Positions 5,671-12,407 of a DNA stretch of 13,043 nt are shown piece after piece. This DNA is from CAZZGX01 sp964653715 (GTDB lineage: Bacteria > Patescibacteriota > Minisyncoccia > Ryanbacterales > GWA2-47-10b): positions 1-13,043 of the forward strand of contig CAZZGX010000023.1 of the NCBI GenBank assembly GCA_964653715.1, read 5' to 3'. How positions within the stretch are numbered: the stretch's first letter is position 1; every line of letters starts with the position of its first letter. The notes beneath the pieces were generated by a model. That model did not search any database, had not been told where the DNA came from, and worked only from the letters and a program-made list of their open reading frames with translations. The translations under genes were made by a program, and so were the position numbers.

Positions 5671-5700
5671 TTGACATGATTCAACAAGGTTTGGTACTAT
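5671..5700 (+). promoter_or_regulatory. promoter with extended -10 for a leaderless metzincin-like gene
   Basis: A perfect -35 TTGACA (5671-5676), an 18-base spacer, and TGG TACTAT (extended -10, hexamer 5695-5700). The gap to ATG 5707 is 6 bases, so the transcript should begin at the start codon. Confidence 0.75.
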
Positions 5701-5706
5701 ACAATT

Positions 5707-6504
5707 ATGTTCAAATTTTCTGGTTTTAATAGATTTTCGGTAGCGGCAGTTTTACTGTCCTTGGGCGCGTTCGCATCCGTTGCGTACGCGAATCATTCGT
5801 GGGGTGGGTATCATTGGGCGCGCACCGCAACTCCGTTCACACTGAAACTCGGAGATAATGTTTCGGGGGCATGGGATGCGAATCTTGCTACCGCGTCGAG
5901 TGACTGGAGTGTTTCTTCGGTGCTCGATACTATGATAACTTTGGGTAAAACAGATCCAAGAAAATGTCGGCCAACAGCCGGTCGCGTAGAAGTATGCGAC
6001 AGTAGATATGGTAACAACGGCTGGTTGGGGATTGCTTCCATTTGGGCAAACGGTAGCCATATTACGCAAGGGACGGTGAAGGTGAATGATACATATTTTA
6101 ATACCTCGACATACAACACTCCCGCTTGGAAAAATCTTGTATTGTGTCAGGAGATTGGCCACACGTTTGGTCTCGGTCATCAAGATGAAGATTTCTACAA
6201 TGCTCCCCTCGGCACATGCATGGATTACACGATTGATCCAACCCCAAACCAGCATCCAAATCAGCACGATTATGACATGCTCCAGACAATCTATGCGCAT
6301 CTCGATGCTTTCATGACCGCATTTACCAGCAAAGCGTCTTCAGCGTCGGCGATTGATGACATTGATACCTCAAATCCAGCGGAGCGGGGTAAGGTTATAC
6401 GAAAATCCCGCGACGGGCGAAGCTCACTCCATGAACGCGATCTGGGCAATGGCAAGAAAGTTTTCACGTTCATCATCTGGGCGAATGAGGCTGTTACAGA
6501 ATAA
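5707..6504 (+). CDS. secreted metzincin-like protein with QExxHxxGxxH motif
   Basis: This 265 aa protein has a signal peptide with likely cleavage after VAYA (residue 28). The mature part resembles matrixin/metzincin zinc proteases. The motif reads Q148-E149-I-G-H152-T-F-G-L-G-H158, so two zinc His, the general-base Glu and the Gly turn are kept, but the first zinc His is Gln. A Met-turn candidate follows in TCMDYT. Cys in KCRP, EVCD, LCQE and TCMD could form two disulfides. I recall bacterial homologues that also carry QExGHTFGL, so the Gln may be a family trait rather than local decay. Whether it cleaves protein is open. A C-terminal extension of about 60 residues (from SSASAIDD) has no clear domain. 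The start is fixed by the -10 box. The next gene starts 65 bases on without a terminator between them. Confidence 0.85.
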   Translation: MFKFSGFNRFSVAAVLLSLGAFASVAYANHSWGGYHWARTATPFTLKLGDNVSGAWDANLATASSDWSVSSVLDTMITLGKTDPRKCRPTAGRVEVCDSRYGNNGWLGIASIWANGSHITQGTVKVNDTYFNTSTYNTPAWKNLVLCQEIGHTFGLGHQDEDFYNAPLGTCMDYTIDPTPNQHPNQHDYDMLQTIYAHLDAFMTAFTSKASSASAIDDIDTSNPAERGKVIRKSRDGRSSLHERDLGNGKKVFTFIIWANEAVTE

Positions 6505-6556
6505 CTATACCTAAGCTTGTATTAAAACTCCGCGTGTGGTTTTCTTGAGGTAGATC

Positions 6557-6563
6557 AGGAGGG
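6557..6563 (+). promoter_or_regulatory. strong Shine-Dalgarno sequence deciding a TTG start
   Basis: AGGAGGG lies six bases before TTG 6570. It is the best ribosome-binding site in the window, and no ATG is near, so TTG is the start. Confidence 0.85.
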
Positions 6564-6569
6564 TTTATC

Positions 6570-6860
6570 TTGGAGAAAAAAGAACGCTTCTTACCAGTTT
6601 GCGCGCATTGCAAGGGAGCCCAGACGAGGGATTTAATGGAGAAGCATTCCTATGTCATCATTGAACGTGGCAACCCTTTGAGCGACCAAAAGTTTTGCAG
6701 TCTCGATTGCATCACTTCCCACATTGAAAGAGTTAAAAAGAATATGCAAGCAAAGTCAGAATATTTTACTCTTATGCCAAATGGAGCGAGTACGCACTTC
6801 GTAGAGGTTGATTTCAAACAACCAACGCCACAACCTAAGACCAAAGAGTCTTTAAAATAG
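6570..6860 (+). CDS. small CxxC...CxxxC zinc-binding protein
   Basis: This 96 aa soluble protein has four Cys: C11/C14 (VCAHCK) and C43/C47 (KFCSLDC). The spacing and the 'FCSxxC' motif resemble MYM/FCS-type or TRASH-like treble-clef zinc fingers, which bind protein, nucleic acid or metal. A His/Lys-rich helix follows, then an ILMP-type strand region and a Pro/Lys-rich tail (KQPTPQPKTKESLK). No enzyme motif is seen. TTG 6570 is supported by the AGGAGGG ribosome-binding site. The gene may be read through from the metzincin-like gene, whose stop is 65 bases upstream, since no terminator lies between; no clear promoter of its own was found. It ends at an intrinsic terminator. The function is unknown. 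Confidence 0.75.
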   Translation: MEKKERFLPVCAHCKGAQTRDLMEKHSYVIIERGNPLSDQKFCSLDCITSHIERVKKNMQAKSEYFTLMPNGASTHFVEVDFKQPTPQPKTKESLK

Positions 6861-6870
6861 ATGAAAACAC

Positions 6871-6894
6871 AAAGACCTCTGAAGGTCTTTTTTT
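6871..6894 (+). terminator. intrinsic terminator
   Basis: AAAGACCT (6871-6878) pairs with AGGTCTTT (6883-6890) around the loop CTGA, and the T run continues to 6894. It closes the metzincin/zinc-protein block. Confidence 0.9.
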
Positions 6895-6904
6895 ATTCCA
6901 ATTT

Positions 6905-6933
6905 TTATTGTTTCTTTTTGTTATTTCTATGCT
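6905..6933 (+). promoter_or_regulatory. weak candidate promoter for the propeller-PA14/GH18 operon
   Basis: TATGCT (6928-6933) is a fair -10, with a poor TTATTG (6905-6910) 17 bases upstream. It lies between the terminator and the next gene, where a promoter is needed. This is placement by position more than by quality. Confidence 0.3.
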
Positions 6934-6960
6934 AGTTTGAAAATATCGCAGTCCGATTTT

Positions 6961-9900
6961 ATGACTAGTAATGATATTATAATAAAGATTCTCGCGGCGG
7001 CCTTAGGGGTCCTTCTTATGATTGTACCAGTAAAGGCACATGCCGCGCCTCCGACGGATTTTCAGACAACTCAAATCATTGGATCAGGGATCAGCGGCCC
7101 CACTGGATTTGAATTTGCGCCTGACGGTCGCGTCTTTATTCTTGAGCGAACTGGCGCAATCAAAATCTATAAAAATGGCCAGCTTCTTCCCAGCGTGTTT
7201 GCGACGCTGCCGTCAGTCAGCACGGGCGATCGCGGCTTGATTGGCGTTGCGTTTGATCCCAATTACGCGACGAATCATTTTGTGTATTTTTACTACACGA
7301 ACACCGATCTTTTCAACTACATTGTCCGGTTTGACGCATCGAGCGATGTCGCTACCTCTTCACCTATCGAAATTTACCACACCACGATCGCATCAAACCA
7401 GCTGCATGTCGGCGGTACGATCCAGTTTGGCCCGGACGGCATGCTCTATCTTTCAGTCGGCGACAATGGCAATGCTCCAAACGCGCAGAGTCTCGCAAAT
7501 CCATTTGGAAAAATTCTTCGCATGAAAAAGGATGGCACTATACCCGCAGATAATCCCTTTGTCGGACAGAGTGGAGCCAACCCCTATATCTGGGCGTACG
7601 GGCTCCGCAATCCCTTTCGCTTTCAGTTTGATAGCGTGTCGGGGCGTCTCTTTGAGGGTGATGTGGGCAACAGCACGTGGGAAGAAATCAATCTTATCCA
7701 AAAAGGAGGAAACTACGGGTGGCCCACATGCGAAGGAGTATGCTCGACGCCGGGCATGATCAATCCAATTTATGCTTACAACCACAACAGCAAAAGTGCC
7801 GCGGCGGTGGGTGGGCCCGTGTATCACGGCCAAATGTTTCCCGCGAGTTTTCAGGGAAATCTTTTCTTCGGCGATTACGCGGTAGGATTCATCAAGCGGA
7901 TGACTCTCGATGGAAATGGTGTCATGACCGGCGTCCAAGATTTTGACACGAGTGCGGGAAGCGTCGTCGATCTCAAGATTGCCGCCGATGGTTCACTTTG
8001 GTACATTACCTATTTCCCCGGGCGCCTCTATCGCACAACATACTCGGCGACAAACGGTACGCCAACCGCAGTTGCCTCGGCCGACACGACCAAAGGTATC
8101 TCACCACTTCTAGTACATTTCTCGAGCGCGGGGAGTTTCGATCCTGAAGGTCAGCCACTCACGTTTCTCTGGAATTTCGGCGACAACTCTACTAGTTCCG
8201 AGGCAAATCCGACGAAGACATACAATAACCAAGGAACTTTTACGGTAGAGCTTTCGGCAAGCGACGGCACAAACGTTGCTCAATCCTCGCCTCTTGTCAT
8301 TCAAGTAGGTCTTCCACCCATCGTTACTGTCGGCGCGCCACAAGACGGCTCGAATTATAAAGCGGGCGATACTATTTTTTGGAGCGGTTCGGGCACTGAC
8401 GGCGCGGGTCTCGATCTTCCCGACAGCGCGTTTTCGACCGAGGTTGTTTTTCATCATGGCACACACATTCATCCTTTCCTCGGCCCCATTCAGGCAAAAA
8501 GTGGTTCTTTCCTTGTCCCCGTAACCGGCGAGGCATCTCCGGACACATGGTTCGAAATTAAGCTTACCGGGATGGATTCAAATGGACTTGCCACGACCAA
8601 ATCAATTTTTATTTATCCCCAAAAAGTAAATCTCACGTTTCAAACAAATCCGTCCGGTCTCACGCTGTTGCTTGATGGCTCGCCCATCGTAACACCAGAG
8701 ACAATCCAGCACGTTATCGGTTTCAATCGGACGGCTGCGGCCCAAAGCGGACAAATACAAAACGGCAAGCTCTACGGTTTTTCCTCGTGGTCGGATGGCG
8801 GCGCGCAAACGCATACTATAACTGCACCTGCCTCAGATATCACGTACACCGCGAATTTTGTTGAGGTTCCCGTTTTTGCCGCTCAATATTTTTCAAATCC
8901 TAATCTTTCTGGCGATCCTATGCTTACCCGTTCCGATTCTTCGATACAATTTGATTGGGGCGGCGGTTCTCCAGATTCTCTTATTCCCCCAGACAATTTT
9001 TCCGCTAGGTGGACAGGAGGACAATCTTTTGCCGCGGGTTCATATGTATTCGAGACGACGAGTGACGACGGGGTACGGCTTTTTGTCGATGGACAAGCGG
9101 TCATTGATAAATGGATTGACCAACCCGCTACCCTATATAAGGCGACTGTGAATCTTACTGCTGGTATGCATCAAATCAAAATGGAATATTACGAAAATGG
9201 CGGTGGGGCGGTAGCAAAGCTTTCGTGGAGTTTTGCAAGTCCTCCTCCTGCTGGGCCGCCAAGCAGTACTGGTCTTGCGGGAGCATATTTTAATAACAGT
9301 AATTTCACTATGCCGATTTTGACGCGCGTCGATCCAATCATTGACTTTAACTGGGGTGGCGGCTCTCCTGATTCGACAATAGGCGCGGATACATTTTCTA
9401 TCCGCTGGACGGGGCAGGTAAAACCACAGTATTCAGAAGCATACACTTTCTATACCTCAAGCGACGATGGCGTACGTTTGTGGGTCAACGATCAGCTGCT
9501 CATTGATAAGTGGATCGATCAGGGCGAGACGGAATGGAACGGTTTTACTTCGCTTATTGCGGGGCAACTCACCAATATTAAAATGGAATATTACGAAAAT
9601 GGCGGCGGGGCGGTCGCTCGTCTCAAATGGTCAAGTCCTTCGACGCCGAAACAAATAATTCCTCAAGCACAACTTTTTCCGACTTCGGCTACAAGTTCTC
9701 CTCCGGTATCTCCACCGCCTATAGTTGGCTGGCTCGGCGAATACTGGAATATGCCCGGGGCAGGTTCCTCGCCCGCTTTTCCTACAAGTTCTGCAACGCT
9801 TACGCGAACGGATGCGAATATTGTGTTTGATTGGATGCAAGGCTCACCGGATCCCACAATGACCCCAGATCATTTTGCCGCGCGATGGACAAGGCAGATC

Positions 9901-10545
9901 ATGTTTGAATCAGGGACGTATCATTTCTCTCTGGCCGCCGATGATGGCATCCGCCTGTATCTCGATAATCAACTCGTGATTGATAAATGGATAGACCAAG
10001 GTCCTACGACCTACACTCTTGATAAAATCATGACCGCTGGGGATCACGCTATCAAAGTTGAATATTATGAAAATGAAGGCGGCGCGGTTGCCAAATTTGA
10101 TTACAACAAAGTTACTTCAACCTCAAGTAACGGATTGCAGACAATATATTATGACAATATTGACTTGACTGGTACATCGGTGACTCGGATTGATCCGCGG
10201 ATAACGTTTAACTGGGGCAACGGCTCACCTGATCCGGCAATTGGCCCGGACACATTTTCCGCGCGCTGGACAGGTTTTGTCGAGCCGCAATATTCCGAAA
10301 CGTATACTTTTTACGCAAAGACCGACGATGGTGTTCGCGTGTGGGTCAACAATCAATTGATCATCGATAAGTGGACTCATCAGTCAGCGACCGAGTGGAG
10401 TGGTCAGCTTGCCCTCACTGCAGGCCAACGCTATGCGATTAAGATGGAATACTTTGAAAAAGGCGGGAGCGCTCTTGCCCATCTCCGTTGGAGCTCGATA
10501 TCGCAACCAAAGCAAATTATTCCGCAAAACCGCCTTTTCCAATGA
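6961..10545 (+). CDS. secreted sugar-dehydrogenase-like propeller with PKD and four PA14 domains
   Basis: This 1194 aa exported protein has a signal peptide ending at KAHA (residue about 28). Residues 36-360 form a glucose/sorbosone dehydrogenase-type beta-propeller. H149 sits in the HVGG motif, the place of the catalytic His, followed by FGPDGMLYLSVGD. WAYGLRNPFRFQFD (211-224) and the GGNYGWP turn (249-255) follow. Soluble members use PQQ to oxidise sugars, but cofactor use here is unproven. Residues 370-450 form a PKD domain (WNFGD). A beta-rich linker (451-635) is followed by four PA14 domains at about 639-757, 771-907, 923-1050 and 1058-1194, each with DDG(V/I)R and (V/I)IDKW. PA14 domains commonly bind carbohydrate. 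ATG 6961 is preferred over TTG 6937, which adds eight residues; neither has a Shine-Dalgarno sequence. Its TGA overlaps the next gene's ATG. It has no LPXTG motif or C-terminal anchor, so it is probably secreted. Confidence 0.9.
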   Translation: MTSNDIIIKILAAALGVLLMIVPVKAHAAPPTDFQTTQIIGSGISGPTGFEFAPDGRVFILERTGAIKIYKNGQLLPSVFATLPSVSTGDRGLIGVAFDPNYATNHFVYFYYTNTDLFNYIVRFDASSDVATSSPIEIYHTTIASNQLHVGGTIQFGPDGMLYLSVGDNGNAPNAQSLANPFGKILRMKKDGTIPADNPFVGQSGANPYIWAYGLRNPFRFQFDSVSGRLFEGDVGNSTWEEINLIQKGGNYGWPTCEGVCSTPGMINPIYAYNHNSKSAAAVGGPVYHGQMFPASFQGNLFFGDYAVGFIKRMTLDGNGVMTGVQDFDTSAGSVVDLKIAADGSLWYITYFPGRLYRTTYSATNGTPTAVASADTTKGISPLLVHFSSAGSFDPEGQPLTFLWNFGDNSTSSEANPTKTYNNQGTFTVELSASDGTNVAQSSPLVIQVGLPPIVTVGAPQDGSNYKAGDTIFWSGSGTDGAGLDLPDSAFSTEVVFHHGTHIHPFLGPIQAKSGSFLVPVTGEASPDTWFEIKLTGMDSNGLATTKSIFIYPQKVNLTFQTNPSGLTLLLDGSPIVTPETIQHVIGFNRTAAAQSGQIQNGKLYGFSSWSDGGAQTHTITAPASDITYTANFVEVPVFAAQYFSNPNLSGDPMLTRSDSSIQFDWGGGSPDSLIPPDNFSARWTGGQSFAAGSYVFETTSDDGVRLFVDGQAVIDKWIDQPATLYKATVNLTAGMHQIKMEYYENGGGAVAKLSWSFASPPPAGPPSSTGLAGAYFNNSNFTMPILTRVDPIIDFNWGGGSPDSTIGADTFSIRWTGQVKPQYSEAYTFYTSSDDGVRLWVNDQLLIDKWIDQGETEWNGFTSLIAGQLTNIKMEYYENGGGAVARLKWSSPSTPKQIIPQAQLFPTSATSSPPVSPPPIVGWLGEYWNMPGAGSSPAFPTSSATLTRTDANIVFDWMQGSPDPTMTPDHFAARWTRQIMFESGTYHFSLAADDGIRLYLDNQLVIDKWIDQGPTTYTLDKIMTAGDHAIKVEYYENEGGAVAKFDYNKVTSTSSNGLQTIYYDNIDLTGTSVTRIDPRITFNWGNGSPDPAIGPDTFSARWTGFVEPQYSETYTFYAKTDDGVRVWVNNQLIIDKWTHQSATEWSGQLALTAGQRYAIKMEYFEKGGSALAHLRWSSISQPKQIIPQNRLFQ
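9178..9617 (+). repeat. two near-identical DNA copies inside PA14 domains 1 and 2
   Basis: A stretch of about 38 bases beginning AAAATGGAATATTACGAAAA at 9178 recurs at 9580, exactly 402 bases (134 codons) later. The first 26 bases are identical and the rest differ at two third-codon positions. It encodes KMEYYENGGGAVA in both domains. The equivalents in domains 3 and 4 (about 10060 and 10443) are more diverged. Confidence 0.8.
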
Positions 10546-11672
10546 AACAAGGTTCACGCCCACTATTTAAGATTTTACTCGTCCTCTTTTTCGGGCTCGC
10601 TTTTTTTACAGTGGAAGCAAAAACGGCTTCCGCCGCCGCTTTTCCTTTTGAAGTTGCCGGATGGATTCCATACTGGCGGTCTGCCACGGGAACAGCTGAC
10701 GCTATAGCACACATAAGTACGTTTAAAGAGATTAGTCCGTTTGGGTATACGGTAAAAACTGACGGGACGCTTTTTGACGCGATGGATGTCAATACAGCTC
10801 CATGGCCCGCGCTTATCAAGGCCGCTCAAGCAAAAAAAGTGAGAGTTATCCCGACCGTGATGTGGAGCAATACTGATGCGATTGACGCGGTCTTGCGTGA
10901 TCCAAAGCTCCGCAAGGCGCATATCGCCGAAATTGTAAAAACTGTCTCAGATCACGGCTTCGACGGCATTGACATTGATTATGAGGGGAAGAAAGCCGAG
11001 ACAAAAAAATATTTTTCACTTTTTTTGAAGGAACTCTACGCGGCGATGGGGAAAAAATGGGTCATCTGCACGATTGAGGCCCGTACTCCTCTTGACTCTC
11101 GATTTAGTAAGATTCCAAAAGATATCGAGTATGCCAATGATTTTGTGGCGATCAACAACTATTGCGATCGCGTGCGTATCATGGCATACGACCAAGGTAC
11201 GATCGATCTCAAGCTGAATGACGCGGCCCCCGGGCCGTATATTCCCGTGGCCGATCCCAAGTGGGTGGAGAAGGTAATCAAACTTGCCGCTCAATCCATC
11301 GCGAAGAAAAAAATAGTAATCGGTGTTCCAACCTACGGCTATGAATTTGAGGTGACTCCGCTTATGGAAGGATACCGGTATGATCTCTTGTGGGCGTTTA
11401 ATCAAAAATACGCGCTCGATCTTGCCAAGGAGCTAAATCTTTTCCCGCGCCGAAATGTGGCAGGGGAGATGAGTTTTATGTACGTGCCTACGACTGCTAT
11501 GACTTCACCTCCCTCAATATCGAATAGAGTGTCCTTGAGAGTGCTTTGGTGGAGTGATGCGAAAGCCATACGGGATAAAGTATTACTCGCAAAGAAGCTC
11601 GGGGTGCGCGGAGTCGCCGTTTTCAAAATTGACGGAGGAGAAGACCCTCTCATGTGGAATATGTTAAAATAA
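10542..11672 (+). CDS. secreted GH18-type glycoside hydrolase
   Basis: This 376 aa glycosidase belongs to family 18 (chitinase, endo-N-acetylglucosaminidase and spore-cortex YaaH-like enzymes). It has a signal peptide with cleavage near residues 31-33 (TASA-AA). The mature domain begins VAGWIPYW, the first strand of the TIM barrel. The catalytic DxxDxDxE motif is D141-G-I-D144-I-D146-Y-E148, with E148 as acid. MAYD (214-217) is the conserved substrate-binding strand. IGVPTYGYEF and the final LWWSDAKAI and GVAVFKIDGGEDPLMW complete the barrel. All key residues are intact. Substrate-assisted cleavage at N-acetylglucosamine is the family mechanism. The actual substrate (peptidoglycan, chitin or another glycan) is not shown. 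The start is ATG 10542, overlapping the TGA of the propeller-PA14 gene (ATGA), so the two are translated from one message and probably act on the same outside polymer. Confidence 0.9.
   Translation: MKQGSRPLFKILLVLFFGLAFFTVEAKTASAAAFPFEVAGWIPYWRSATGTADAIAHISTFKEISPFGYTVKTDGTLFDAMDVNTAPWPALIKAAQAKKVRVIPTVMWSNTDAIDAVLRDPKLRKAHIAEIVKTVSDHGFDGIDIDYEGKKAETKKYFSLFLKELYAAMGKKWVICTIEARTPLDSRFSKIPKDIEYANDFVAINNYCDRVRIMAYDQGTIDLKLNDAAPGPYIPVADPKWVEKVIKLAAQSIAKKKIVIGVPTYGYEFEVTPLMEGYRYDLLWAFNQKYALDLAKELNLFPRRNVAGEMSFMYVPTTAMTSPPSISNRVSLRVLWWSDAKAIRDKVLLAKKLGVRGVAVFKIDGGEDPLMWNMLK
11662..11670 (+). promoter_or_regulatory. possible extended -10 before the ABC ATPase
   Basis: TGT followed by TAAAAT (11665-11670) is an extended -10, five bases before ATG 11676. 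It lies in the last codons of the glycosidase gene, and there is no -35 at normal distance. It could give a leaderless ABC message in addition to readthrough. Confidence 0.4.
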
Positions 11673-11675
11673 AGC

Positions 11676-12398
11676 ATGCTTTCGGTTGTAGAGATTACAA
11701 AGCGATTTGGATCGAAAAATGCGGTACACGCTGTCGATTTTTCAATTAAATCCGGCGAAATTTATTCGCTTATCGGCCCCAACGGCTCCGGTAAAACGAC
11801 TATTGTAAAACTGATTGCGGGCCTTTTGCGGCTTGATGGTGGACATATAAAGGTGGATGGGCATGACGTAGAAAAAGATCCATTAGGTGCTAAAGCGCTC
11901 ATTGGGTACATACCGGATGAGCCTGTGGCGTGGCCGGGGATGACGGGCGAGGAATTTTTGCATTTTGTGGGTGCTCTCTATAATAACCCGGAAGACAAGC
12001 GAACAAGAAAAATTTCGCAGCTGCTCAGCATCTTTCATCTCGAGGGAATAGAAAAAGAATATTTTGAAAATTATTCGCGCGGCAACAAGCAGAAGTTTAC
12101 TATTTTAGCGGCGCTCTTGCATGAGCCGAAGCTTCTTTTAATTGATGAGCCGATTGTCGGGCTTGATCCGGAGAGCGCAACGGTTGCCAAAAAAGTATTT
12201 AAAAGTTTTGCGGATGCGGGAGGCGCTGTTTTACTCGTGACGCATACGCTCAGTGTTGCCGAGGAAATTTCAACTCACATAGGTGTTTTAAAAAAGGGGA
12301 CGCTCGCGGCATCAGGAACGCTGGGCGAGCTCCAGGCACGCGCGAAAAAAGCGCCGGGTGCCTCGCTTGAAGAAATATACCGCGCGCTTACTTTGTAA
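11676..12398 (+). CDS. ABC transporter ATP-binding protein (ABC-2 exporter type)
   Basis: This 240 aa ATPase powers an ABC transporter. Walker A is GPNGSGKTT (residues 34-42). The signature is YSRGNKQK, a common variant in ABC-2-type ATPases. Walker B is LLLIDEP with the D-loop GLDP, and the switch His is in VTHT. The Q-loop site reads IGYIPDEPVAWPGMTG, with an acidic residue where Gln is usual, as in EcsA-like ATPases known to me. The length is normal. ATG 11676 follows the glycosidase stop by only 3 bases and has no Shine-Dalgarno sequence. The permease begins 9 bases after its stop. The pair probably forms one transporter. Its cargo is unknown, and adjacency to secreted enzymes is not proof of a link, since those carry ordinary signal peptides. 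Confidence 0.9.
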   Translation: MLSVVEITKRFGSKNAVHAVDFSIKSGEIYSLIGPNGSGKTTIVKLIAGLLRLDGGHIKVDGHDVEKDPLGAKALIGYIPDEPVAWPGMTGEEFLHFVGALYNNPEDKRTRKISQLLSIFHLEGIEKEYFENYSRGNKQKFTILAALLHEPKLLLIDEPIVGLDPESATVAKKVFKSFADAGGAVLLVTHTLSVAEEISTHIGVLKKGTLAASGTLGELQARAKKAPGASLEEIYRALTL

Positions 12399-12407
12399 AA
12401 AAACGAT

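Noticed and set aside
7453..7938. 161-codon reverse-strand open frame inside the propeller gene
   Set aside because: It is a shadow of a strongly conserved forward domain; no promoter, start signal or domain supports it.
10488..10541. Longer glycosidase start inside the propeller-PA14 gene
   Set aside because: It would put 18 polar residues before the signal peptide and overlap a conserved PA14 end; ATG 10542 gives a normal signal peptide and an ATGA junction.
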